A stretch of 28,929 bases of DNA from Psychrobacter sp. UBA5136. Lineage in GTDB: Bacteria > Pseudomonadota > Gammaproteobacteria > Pseudomonadales > Moraxellaceae. Shown here one piece after another: positions 7,901 through 14,837 of this stretch. Position numbers and translations under genes: made by a program. The DNA is taken from positions 1 to 28,929 of the forward strand of contig NZ_DHYG01000035.1 in assembly GCF_002414005.1 (NCBI RefSeq), read 5' to 3'. How positions within the stretch are numbered: position 1 is the stretch's first letter; the number at the start of each line of letters is the position of its first letter. The notes beneath the pieces were generated by a model. It did not search any database. It saw nothing but the letters and a program-made list of their open reading frames with translations, and was not told the origin of the DNA.

Positions 7901-8651
7901 CCTGCGGAATGTCGGCAAACAGCGCCTCCATTTCCTGCTGCGTTTTTAGATACTGTTCATCTGAATATAGCCGTGGACGATTGGGATCGGCAAGTACATA
8001 CGAGCCTGCGATACAAACGCGCGCTTCGTGAGCGTCAAAATCCTCTTGTTCCAAGAAACGCACGTCGTTGTGAGCAATAATAGGAATGCGATGCTTGGCA
8101 CCGGCATGAATAGCGGCTTTAATAAAAGCATCTTCGCCTGAGCGATTGGTGCGCTTAATAGCAAAGTATAAGCGATCATCAAACTGCGTTTGCCACTCAC
8201 TAAGCAGCTCGTCAGCTTTTTCTGGCATAGAGCCGACCAACGCCTGACCGACATCGGATTTTTCGGTAAATAGAACAATGACACCTGCCGCGTGCTCTAA
8301 AACATGACGCCGCTGCACCACTGGCACACCATGATTGGCAGCATCGGCGCGCCCTTCGGTAAAGCCAAGTGACACGATACGGGTGATATTTTGATAGCCT
8401 TCATTGTCCATCGCCAGTAGCACCAGCCGCGTGTCCTCATTATCCATAATGATTTCACTGCCGATAATGGGCTTGATCCCAGCTCCCAAGCAGGCGCGAT
8501 AAAATTTCACGGTCGCATAAAGGTTGGATAAATCGGTCAATGCCAGCGCGCTTTGATTGTCTGCCGCCGCCGCTTTAATCAGCGGTTTGATACGCACGAT
8601 AGAATCGGTAATGGAATATTCGCTGTGGATGCCAAGGTGTACAAATGCCAT
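4935..8651 (-). CDS. dnaE: DNA polymerase III alpha subunit (replicative polymerase)
   Basis: A 1238-residue C-family polymerase, the catalytic core of the replisome. It begins with a PHP domain (FVHLGIHSEYSITDSI at 3-18). The palm holds SMPDFDIDFC with the metal-binding Asp400 and Asp402, equivalent to E. coli Asp401 and Asp403. GPGRGSGAGSLVAYAL, NVGKHAGGVLIAP, GFNRSHSAAYG and ALYRPGPLDAGM are all standard DnaE motifs. The helix-hairpin-helix part (IYGLGAIKGVGEGAVESI) and the OB-fold (about 1000-1090) follow. It is about 80 residues longer than the E. coli protein, largely because of an Asp/Asn/Gly-rich stretch at about 1123-1188 before the last 50 residues. The HPt protein and trmJ lie downstream on the same strand. 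Confidence 0.97.
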   Translation of the reverse strand: MAFVHLGIHSEYSITDSIVRIKPLIKAAAADNQSALALTDLSNLYATVKFYRACLGAGIKPIIGSEIIMDNEDTRLVLLAMDNEGYQNITRIVSLGFTEGRADAANHGVPVVQRRHVLEHAAGVIVLFTEKSDVGQALVGSMPEKADELLSEWQTQFDDRLYFAIKRTNRSGEDAFIKAAIHAGAKHRIPIIAHNDVRFLEQEDFDAHEARVCIAGSYVLADPNRPRLYSDEQYLKTQQEMEALFADIPQVIDNTLRLATRCNVTLTLGINVLPEFPVPEGETIESFFRAESKRGLDRRLDKLFPVTERSDNWQEFRQKYDERLEYELEVILSMGFPGYFLIVMDFIRWAKANGVPVGPGRGSGAGSLVAYALNITDLDPIHYDLLFERFLNPERVSMPDFDIDFCIEGRDRVIDYVAQTYGREAVSQIITFGTMAAKAVVRDVARVQSKSYFLANKISKLIPKTPGITLSQALEQEPQLKDLISNPDNMDYEDAIEIWEMAVKLEGVCRNVGKHAGGVLIAPHKITDFSAIYCDDEGHRVSQFDKDDVEAVGLVKFDFLGLRNLTVINAAVENINLRRARERKEALVLEDLPLDDKKAYQLLQEAKTTAVFQLESMGMKKYLAKLQPTNIEDVIAMCALYRPGPLDAGMVEMYIDRKHGREEVIYDHPNLEPILENTNGVIVYQEQVMQISQVMAGYSLGGADMLRRAMGKKKPEEMAKQRDIFVTGATAQGIDEATSGGVFDLMEKFAGYGFNRSHSAAYGVLAYQTAYLKQYYPAEFMAAVLTSDMNNTDNVVFFINDCRENFGLTVVNPSVNRSEWHFVADTPTNIIYGLGAIKGVGEGAVESIVDARRRGGPFKDLYDFCRRVDIKKVNKRTLEALVSAGCFDDFAATLRPDLPADAAYEIRGALMSQLPSAVQAAEQDRQNNELGMMDLFGEMDGVVAAPPLKMTPELIWGDKHRLKAEKNTLGLYLTGHPIDEYREELKRYTSGARLDKLTDTGYNGSCYFAGLIIDIANFGTRNVITLDDGTSRLEVSCYAERFNRVKEQLKIDEVVVIKGSIRERDGRLFARLDNAMSMVDARLRWLKKISIKIHGSDINLLMRMQPLLKSAQADIIPAPRLSYHDEQDEQGNNGSANGAYDPSMGGSLYDENGNDLLALENDMAQDALRQNGSYANNALSNTDDSINDNCLPLGLSIYEEYGIANVGLSEHWRVYPNDDNLQQLKSMVSEDNLHFHYS

Positions 8652-8893
8652 AGAAGACTCTTACTGGTGCAATCAAAAGGGAATAAGTTGTATGATGATA
8701 AAATTTTTATTATCAATACGTTATGCTTTTTTGAGAAGGAGTAGGACGCAAAAAGTGATGTTTTGAGCGTTTAAAGTTGGTCGTCAATAATAGCATTATT
8801 TGGCGCAGACAGCCACTGCTTCAAACGTGTAAGAGGAAATGTAGGGGTGGAAAAAGGAAGATTAATTATGAAAAACGATTTGAATTAACTTAA

Positions 8894-8932
8894 CCAAAAA
8901 AATGCCCTCTATACGATATAAGAAAAGAGGGC
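8894..8932 (-). terminator. Intrinsic terminator after ggt
   Basis: Read on the minus strand, GCCCTCT and AGAGGGC (8926-8932 and 8904-8910) form a 7-bp stem with a 15-base loop, followed by A and a run of seven T. It stands about 75 bp beyond the ggt stop codon. The remainder of the 356-bp dnaE-ggt gap (8652-9007) should contain the dnaE promoter; I see no gene in it. Confidence 0.7.
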
Positions 8933-9007
8933 GGGATGAAGAGTAGAGAATGGTATTATTTGTAATAGTTTTTAAAAATGCATCCTTCTAAAATTAATCC
9001 TCAAGTT

Positions 9008-10966
9008 TTAATAACCCACCACCGCCGCATCGACAATACGCGGATCAGAAGAGCCATAAACGCCATTTGGGGTAATCATAATCGACTGCGTTGAACCCAT
9101 CGCTGCCTGCGGGCTGACCTTATGCCCCATTGACTCGAGTTTTTTAATCGTATCAACATTTAATGCCTTTTCGATACGAATCTCATCGGGTAGCCATTGG
9201 TCGTGGATACGCGGCGCATGGGTGGCTTCAGCGATATTCATATCGTGATCAATGACATTTGAGATGACTTGCGTGACGGTAGTGATAATGCGGCTACCAC
9301 CCGGGCTGCCGGTAACGATATAAGGTTTGCTGTCTTTAAATACGAGGGTTGGGCTCATCGAAGACAAGGGGCGTTTATTAGCTTCGACCGCATTAGCATC
9401 GCCGCCGATTAAGCCATAAGCATTAGCAACGCCCGGTTTAGCAGAAAAATCATCCATTTCATTGTTTAATAAAATCCCCGTACCTTCAGCGACAAGCCCC
9501 GTTCCATAAGAGAAGTTCAGCGTATAAGTATTGGCCACCGCATTGCCGTCTTTATCAACAATAGAAAAGTGCGTGGTTTGATCACTCTCATACGGTAATG
9601 GATTGTTGGCCTTAACGGTAGCGGCGGGGATGGCTTTATTTGGATTAATTAAGCTGCGCAGTTTATCGGCGTAAGCTTGCGATGTTAGACCGCTGGCAGG
9701 CACATCAATAAAGTCAGCATCTCCTAAATACTCGGCGCGATCGGCATACGCTAACTGCATTGCCTCAGCCATCAAATGAATGGTTTGGGCGCTGTTTTGA
9801 CCGTAGTCTTTTAGCGGATAGCCTTCCAAAATATTTAAGATTTGCACGATATGAATACCGCCAGAAGATGGCGGCGGCATCGAGACAATCTCATATCCCC
9901 GATACTCGCCCTTGACTGGCTCACGGGCGATGGCCTCGTAATTGGCTAAGTCTTGCAAGCTCATATTGCCGCCAGCCTCATTGACGGCTTTGACCAATTT
10001 ATGCGCCGTTTCGCCTTTATAAAAGCCATCAATACCTTTTGCGGCGATCAGTTTAAGAGACTTTGCCAACTCTGGCTGACGTAGTAGCTCACCCGGCTGA
10101 TAGGCACTGCCGTCTGCTTTAAAAAATATCTTTTTGGTACTGGGCCATTTTTGCAAACGATCACTTAACACTTCTAGCGATTCGGATAAGCCTGCGGTGA
10201 CTGTTATACCATTTTCAGCCAAGTTAATCGCTGGCGCCATGACTTGCTCGCGGCTCATGGTGCCATGATCGTCTAGCGCTTTTAATAGTCCTGCTACCGT
10301 GCCCGGTACACCAACCGCTAAGCCGTGATAACGGGACAAATCACTAACCGCATTGCCGTCTTTATCGAGATACATATCACGCGAGGCGCTACTTGGCGCT
10401 TTTTCGCGATAATCGAGCGCCACCGTTTTGTCTTGCTTGGCATCATAAATCATCATAAAACCGCCACCGCCGATATTGCCCGCACGCGGCAACGTAACCG
10501 CTAACGCAAAGCCAACGGCGACTGCTGCATCAACGGCATTGCCGCCATCCTTTAAAATCTGTAAGCCAATATCAGAGGCCAGCGCTTCTTGGCTTGCAAC
10601 CATGCCGTTTTTTGCCCAAACAGGGTGGTGAATGGCGTCGGCTGAGTAAATGGCTTGATCGGTTTTGGCGGTCTTGTTACTGACGGTGTCTGTACTTTTG
10701 GCAGTGGAAGGCGCTGGAACAGAAGATTTGGATTTTGTAATACGCTGAGTTTCAGACAATACGGTCGGATTATCAGCCATAATCGCTAGATTAATCGCGC
10801 TGGTATTAAGCGACGTTGGATTAATGGTGGTGGTTGCGCTAGCAGGCTTTGCTTCTGCGCCATAAGTAGAGACGGAAATTAACAGGGTACTGCTGATAAT
10901 AACTGCGGCAGATGCTAGTTTTTTATGGGTGAGCGTTTGGGCCGAATGAGAAAACAGGTTTAACAT
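9008..10966 (-). CDS. ggt: Periplasmic gamma-glutamyltransferase (glutathione hydrolase) precursor
   Basis: A 652-residue precursor of an N-terminal-nucleophile hydrolase that cleaves or transfers the gamma-glutamyl group of glutathione. Residues 1 to about 39 are a signal peptide (KK, then a long hydrophobic run, then an Ala-rich cleavage region). The mature protein starts with about 80 Ser/Thr/Lys-rich residues before the conserved HPVWAKNGMVASQEALAS. Self-cleavage is expected before Thr464 in DQTTHFSIVDKDGNAVANTY, giving large and small subunits. The oxyanion-hole glycines are in SPGGSRIITTV, and PLSSMSPTLVF is also conserved. E. coli GGT has 580 residues, so the pre-domain is long. An AAAGGA site 9 bases upstream supports the ATG. 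It appears monocistronic, with terminators on both sides. Confidence 0.95.
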   Translation of the reverse strand: MLNLFSHSAQTLTHKKLASAAVIISSTLLISVSTYGAEAKPASATTTINPTSLNTSAINLAIMADNPTVLSETQRITKSKSSVPAPSTAKSTDTVSNKTAKTDQAIYSADAIHHPVWAKNGMVASQEALASDIGLQILKDGGNAVDAAVAVGFALAVTLPRAGNIGGGGFMMIYDAKQDKTVALDYREKAPSSASRDMYLDKDGNAVSDLSRYHGLAVGVPGTVAGLLKALDDHGTMSREQVMAPAINLAENGITVTAGLSESLEVLSDRLQKWPSTKKIFFKADGSAYQPGELLRQPELAKSLKLIAAKGIDGFYKGETAHKLVKAVNEAGGNMSLQDLANYEAIAREPVKGEYRGYEIVSMPPPSSGGIHIVQILNILEGYPLKDYGQNSAQTIHLMAEAMQLAYADRAEYLGDADFIDVPASGLTSQAYADKLRSLINPNKAIPAATVKANNPLPYESDQTTHFSIVDKDGNAVANTYTLNFSYGTGLVAEGTGILLNNEMDDFSAKPGVANAYGLIGGDANAVEANKRPLSSMSPTLVFKDSKPYIVTGSPGGSRIITTVTQVISNVIDHDMNIAEATHAPRIHDQWLPDEIRIEKALNVDTIKKLESMGHKVSPQAAMGSTQSIMITPNGVYGSSDPRIVDAAVVGY

Positions 10967-11119
10967 CGCAAAGTCCTTTTTACGAGGGTGGTAAGGTTGA
11001 GGGGAAATAACTAATACGCTTAACGAATACGCGTAAATATAGTATATCGACTGCTTTTTTGATTAGAAATACTATAACAGTATTTCACGCCACTTAAAGG
11101 TTAAATTCTATAGATGAAC

Positions 11120-11152
11120 AAAAAAACGCACCGGCTAACCGATACGTTTTTT
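11120..11152. terminator. Bidirectional-looking terminator between the CpxP-like gene and ggt
   Basis: AAAAAACG (11121-11128) pairs with CGTTTTTT (11145-11152), and an inner CGG-CTAA-CCG hairpin extends the stem after a three-base mismatch. The flanking A and T runs would provide a U-tract in either direction. It lies about 55 bp beyond the stop of the CpxP-like gene and separates it from ggt. Confidence 0.6.
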
Positions 11153-11207
11153 GTATATATTTTAAGTATTTCATTTCTTGTTAAAGTATGGCAGTCAATG
11201 ACAAACC

Positions 11208-11768
11208 TTACTGCTGATGCTTGCTGTGCATCTGACGGTGTCTTGAGCCACGATGACCTTTTGCTTTTCTTTCTGCTTTTAATTGCGCCATCTTTTGCCG
11301 CTGTTCAGGGGTTAGTACCTGCGCGATAGCGTGTTCGGTTTGCACACGTTCAATAAAGCGCTGCTTGGTTTTTGCCGCTTGTTGATCGGCTAGGCGATTG
11401 ACCGCTGCGGTATCTAAGGTTTTGGCGTTGGTTAACACTTGTATTTGTTGTTGCATTTGCGCGTGCTCTGCTTGATATTTGCTGCGGTCGTTTTTATGAC
11501 TATTGTATTTTTCTTGCATAATGGCTTTAATTTGCGCTTGCTGCGTCGCTGTCAAATCTAGCTGCGCCATAGCGCCTCTCATGCCGCCTTTGTGCATACC
11601 ATCTTTATGCATACCGTCTTTCATTCCAGCTTTGTGATGTTTTTGTATACTGGTTGTTGTTGGCGTTGCTGACGTCGTATCGGTGGTGGCGTTGACACTG
11701 GTACAGCCCGTCACTGTTAAAACGCTAGAAAGTGCGAATACTGAGCCTATCAATAGTTTTTTCATCAT
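11208..11768 (-). CDS. CpxP/Spy-like lipoprotein with Met/His-rich segment
   Basis: A 186-residue protein with a lipoprotein signal (MMKKLL start, lipobox LTVTGC, acylated Cys22). Two LTxxQ motifs, the mark of the Spy/CpxP family, are seen in LDLTATQQAQIKAIM and VLTPEQRQKMAQL, joined by a charged helical stretch rich in Gln and Lys. CpxP damps the CpxA sensor and, like Spy, acts as a periplasmic chaperone. Here it faces cpxRA across a 350-bp divergent promoter region, as in E. coli cpxP. Two features are unusual. It is lipidated rather than soluble. It also carries a near-tandem run of Gly-Met-(Lys/His/Arg) units at about 48-66, plus a His-rich C-terminus (HRGSRHRQMHSKHQQ), both suggestive of copper or other metal binding. 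AAGG 7 bases upstream supports the start. Confidence 0.82.
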   Translation of the reverse strand: MMKKLLIGSVFALSSVLTVTGCTSVNATTDTTSATPTTTSIQKHHKAGMKDGMHKDGMHKGGMRGAMAQLDLTATQQAQIKAIMQEKYNSHKNDRSKYQAEHAQMQQQIQVLTNAKTLDTAAVNRLADQQAAKTKQRFIERVQTEHAIAQVLTPEQRQKMAQLKAERKAKGHRGSRHRQMHSKHQQ

Positions 11769-12021
11769 GATTACCTTAATTGTTACCGTAAATTATGGAG
11801 CAAACGTTATTTATTAATAAAAAAGTTTTTTTGTCTGATAGGTAATGGTTAAGTGTCCCGAATAGCCACTATTAACCTTTACTTACCATCGGTGTTTGTT
11901 GCTGATAGTCGCTATCATACGACAGCTAGAAGTTACGAACATTTATGAAATATTAAGAAAGGTAACGTTTGTTGCACAAAGCTCGGCGCTTGCCTGATAA
12001 TATGCGCCATACTATGGCATG
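11769..12021. promoter_or_regulatory. Divergent control region of the cpxP-like gene and cpxRA
   Basis: This gap should hold both promoters and CpxR operators. The E. coli CpxR box is GTAAA-N5-GTAAA. The closest match is on the minus strand at 11872-11886, reading GTAAG-TAAAG-GTTAA. A related word, GGTAATGGTTAA, lies on the plus strand at 11841-11852, giving an inverted arrangement. CAAACGTTA (11801-11809) and its complement TAACGTTTG (11963-11971) also flank the region, but such a pair could arise by chance. No ORF of its own is evident. Confidence 0.4.
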
Positions 12022-12069
12022 CTTGGGCTTGGGCTTGGGCTTGGGCTTGGGCTTGGGCTTGGGCTTGGG
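12022..12069 (+). repeat. (CTTGGG)x8 hexanucleotide array in the cpxR leader
   Basis: Eight uninterrupted CTTGGG units run from 12022 to 12069 and end 49 bases before the cpxR start codon. Read as GGG-CTT, this gives eight G-triplets with 3-base loops, enough for two intramolecular G-quadruplexes on the coding strand and in the mRNA, if transcription starts upstream. Such perfect microsatellites are prone to slippage. Because the unit is 6 bp, copy-number changes keep any upstream reading frame: an in-frame frame open from TTG 11969 or ATG 12014 would read Leu-Gly repeats into CpxR. Confidence 0.93.
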
Positions 12070-12118
12070 TAGTTATTTGACTAAGCTGCGAGAAGATAGA
12101 AAGGAATGGAGGATAATG

Positions 12119-12820
12119 ATGGCAAATATTTTACTGGGTGACGATGATGAAGAGTTGACCCAACTGCTGCAAGAGTATTTGCATAATCATGGCATCCAAA
12201 GCGACTGTGTCCATGATGGCGAGGCGGTCATTGAGCGCTTAAAAGTAGCGATGCATGATGACGCGCCTTATGATTTATTGGTGCTTGATATTATGATGCC
12301 AAAGTTAGATGGGCTCAGCGTCCTGCGGCAGTTGCCTGCTATTAGTAATATTCCTGTGATAATGCTGACGGCAAAAGGCGAGGAGATTGATCGTATCATT
12401 GGGCTTGAGCTTGGTGCCGACGATTATATTACCAAGCCTTGTAACCCGCGTGAGCTGCTGGCACGTATTAACGCGGTGATTAAACGTAGCCGTATTACCG
12501 CATCAGGTGCGGCCACCTCCGAGCACACGCCACTGCCAGAGAGTCGCCTGCATTTAGACCAACATCAGCGCCTTTGTCAAATAGATGGCGTCGAGTTACA
12601 AGTAACTGGTACAGAGTTCGATTTACTGGTGGCGCTACTCAAACAAAAAGGCGAGGTGGTAAGCAAAGCATGGCTATCACAACATGTCTTACAGCGTGAG
12701 CTACAACCGTTTGATCGCAGCCTTGATGTACATGTGTCACGCCTACGTAAAAAACTACAGCCTTTTCATGAAGAGCCTATTAAGGCGGTTCGTGGTAAAG
12801 GCTATCAGTTGGTACTGTAA
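12119..12820 (+). CDS. cpxR: CpxR-like response regulator (OmpR/PhoB family)
   Basis: A 233-residue DNA-binding regulator, almost the same length as E. coli CpxR (232). The receiver has the acidic cluster GDDDEELTQLL at 7-17, phospho-acceptor Asp57 in LLVLDIMMPKLDG, Thr84 and Lys106 (DDYITKPCNPRELLARI). The winged-helix output domain is clear: ELQVTGTEFDLLVALLKQKG, then SLDVHVSRLRKKL and KAVRGKGYQLVL at the C-terminus. GGAGG at 12108-12112 stands 6 bases before the ATG at 12119, so I chose that start although the frame is open further upstream through the CTTGGG repeats. It overlaps cpxA by one base. It should activate envelope-stress genes, including the divergent CpxP-like gene. Confidence 0.92.
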   Translation: MANILLGDDDEELTQLLQEYLHNHGIQSDCVHDGEAVIERLKVAMHDDAPYDLLVLDIMMPKLDGLSVLRQLPAISNIPVIMLTAKGEEIDRIIGLELGADDYITKPCNPRELLARINAVIKRSRITASGAATSEHTPLPESRLHLDQHQRLCQIDGVELQVTGTEFDLLVALLKQKGEVVSKAWLSQHVLQRELQPFDRSLDVHVSRLRKKLQPFHEEPIKAVRGKGYQLVL

Positions 12821-14367
12821 TGACGGACTCATCGATGCCTAATGCTACATTTAAGCCAAGAATCACGCTGTTTTGGCGGCTGTTTTTAAGTCTGCTATTG
12901 ACAGTGCTTATCACCTCTATCATCTCAGTCATGGTAGAACGTTGGCTTAATGGGAAAGAGCTCAGCGCTCGGATGGATGTGCAAATCGAGCGTCTTTTAC
13001 TCAAGCGTCAAGAAGTGGTTGATGCGCTACAAGCTGGTGATTTATTGGCAGTCCGGCAGCTGTATCGTCAAGACCGACGGCTGATGAGCCAAATCAGGAT
13101 TTACGATGCGCAGGGCGTTGTTATTTTTCCGCGCTATCGTTATAGGGAGGAGCGTCAAAAAAACACGCAGGACGTAGAGCATGCCTTGCCATCGCATCCT
13201 ATGTCTGACAATCGACGAGCTTACCATGATAGAGATAGCAGGATTTATGAAAAACCTTCTGTCCTTAATGAAATCCTACACTCAGCGATGCCTAATAGAG
13301 AGGCCATTCTTCACCCTGAAAACAGACCTGAATTGGCAGATTTAACCGTAGTCTTGCCAGACGGGCAAACGGCGATTATACAGCTGCGCCCGCATTTGCG
13401 CTTTGCCGATGTCTTAGCGCTGCAACGCGGTAATTTTGCGGTACGTTTGCTATTGATTATTCTTTTTAGTGTGCTGGTCTGTTTTTGGCTTAGCCGTACG
13501 CTGACGCGGCGCATCGGTCGAGTGCAGAATACAGTTCACCGTATGATTGACGGCGACTATGAGGCAAATCCGCAGTTATCAGAATTAGGCTCTGATGAGC
13601 TGGGGTTATTGGCAAAAGACGTTTCCCAGTTATCGACGCGATTGGCTGAGAGTGAGCTTGCGCGCAAGCAAATGCTCAGCGATATCTCGCATGAGCTGCG
13701 CTCACCACTCGCGCGCCTTGATGTTGCGACTGAACTGACGCGCGACTTTGCGCCCAATGCCAGCCGCTACCTCGACCGTATCGATAAGGAATCGGCACGC
13801 ATGAATGAGCTGATTGAGCAAATCATTCATATTCAATCTTTGCAAATGCAGCAATATACCATCGATAATTTAGAAAATGATGCCGTAGATATTATTGAAC
13901 TCATCACTGAGATTGGTAAAGACGTCTGTTTTGAGTTTCAGCATAAAAATGTGCGTTGGCAATGGGCACCGCCAGATGCTTTATTATCAGCGCCCTTAAC
14001 CGTGCTTGGCAATCAAGAACAGTTGCATAGCGCCCTTGAAAATATTATCCGAAATGCTTTTATGCATACCTCATCAGGCTCGGCCGTCGCTGCTAAAATC
14101 ACAAAAACAAGATTAGCTAATAAAAGAGAGGCCGTTGCAATCAACATCACAGATGAGGGTGGCGGGGTAGCAGAAAAAGACTTAGAGCGTATTTTCCAGC
14201 CCTTTGTCAGGCTTGATAGTGCCCGCCATCGGGAAACGGGCGGATACGGATTGGGATTGGCCATCGTTCATGCGGTCATCATCGCTCATAAAGGTCAAAT
14301 CAATGTCTATAACCGCAAAGACGGTATTCAAGGCTTGGTGGTGCAGATTGTGTTACCTGTTCAATAA
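12820..14367 (+). CDS. cpxA: CpxA-like membrane sensor histidine kinase
   Basis: A 515-residue partner of CpxR. It has transmembrane segments at about 15-38 (FWRLFLSLLLTVLITSIISV) and 206-224 (VRLLLIILFSVLVCFWL) enclosing a roughly 165-residue periplasmic sensor, followed by a HAMP domain. The dimerisation helix carries the H-box SDISHELRSPLARL with phospho-accepting His291. The ATP lid shows the N box (LENIIRNAFMHT), G1 (DEGGGV), F (IFQPFVRLD) and G2 (GGYGLGLAI). It is longer than E. coli CpxA (457), mainly in the periplasmic part, which includes a basic, Arg/Asp/His-rich stretch (about 115-145) without obvious relatives. Its ATG shares a base with the cpxR stop (TAATG), so the pair is translationally coupled. 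Confidence 0.92.
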   Translation: MTDSSMPNATFKPRITLFWRLFLSLLLTVLITSIISVMVERWLNGKELSARMDVQIERLLLKRQEVVDALQAGDLLAVRQLYRQDRRLMSQIRIYDAQGVVIFPRYRYREERQKNTQDVEHALPSHPMSDNRRAYHDRDSRIYEKPSVLNEILHSAMPNREAILHPENRPELADLTVVLPDGQTAIIQLRPHLRFADVLALQRGNFAVRLLLIILFSVLVCFWLSRTLTRRIGRVQNTVHRMIDGDYEANPQLSELGSDELGLLAKDVSQLSTRLAESELARKQMLSDISHELRSPLARLDVATELTRDFAPNASRYLDRIDKESARMNELIEQIIHIQSLQMQQYTIDNLENDAVDIIELITEIGKDVCFEFQHKNVRWQWAPPDALLSAPLTVLGNQEQLHSALENIIRNAFMHTSSGSAVAAKITKTRLANKREAVAINITDEGGGVAEKDLERIFQPFVRLDSARHRETGGYGLGLAIVHAVIIAHKGQINVYNRKDGIQGLVVQIVLPVQ

Positions 14368-14837
14368 CAACGATTAGGATATGTCCTCATGTTAAAAACG
14401 AGGATACATATGAGATAAATCGTAGATAAATAAGGAAAGTAGTACAGATAATCTCGAGATATTATCTAGCCATTTTTAGCCTATGTAGATGATTATTTTT
14501 AGCATGGAGGACAAGCTTTAATAAGAAAAAATCAGTAAGAGAAGTTTACCATCTAATTTATATTCAAAATTATGAATATATCGGACGAACGGTAGTAAAT
14601 CTCCGACGAACGGCATTGTTACTCTCTTTATATTCATTAATAATCATATACAGAGAGTTATAATGATTTTACAAAACGAGACCTACTATTTCTTAAGTAT
14701 CGCTCTGAGTAACATTTCTAAATGTATTGTGCGTTCCTATTAATTTATAACCCGTTTTATCTTGTCGTATTAACTCTCTAAACATGGATTTTAACTTTGA
14801 TTTTCAAATCTGATGAGTCGGTAAGGGAGTACATGCT
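14368..14837 (+). promoter_or_regulatory. Control region upstream of the trimeric adhesin
   Basis: A 470-bp AT-rich gap without a convincing gene. After cpxA there is a hairpin (arms 14379-14388 and 14400-14411, with a two-base bulge and no T-tract), possibly the end of the cpxRA transcript. GACGAACGG occurs at 14584-14592 and 14605-14613, exactly 21 bp or two helical turns apart, as expected for a regulator binding one face of DNA. ACTCTCT words recur: 14621-14627, its complement at 14652-14658, and TAACTCTCT at 14771-14779. A perfect TATAAT lies at 14659-14664, but the -35 is poor. A 26-codon ORF (14663-14743) is present but unsupported. Confidence 0.45.

Noticed and set aside
11114..11329. 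71-codon plus-strand frame over the 3' end of the CpxP-like gene
   Set aside because: It starts inside a terminator hairpin and overlaps a well-supported gene on the other strand.
12022..12069. CRISPR-like or telomere-like array
   Set aside because: The unit is a 6-bp microsatellite without spacers; it lies in a gene leader.
14663..14743. 26-codon ORF upstream of the adhesin
   Set aside because: Its ATG overlaps the -10-like TATAAT and no family or conservation can be claimed.
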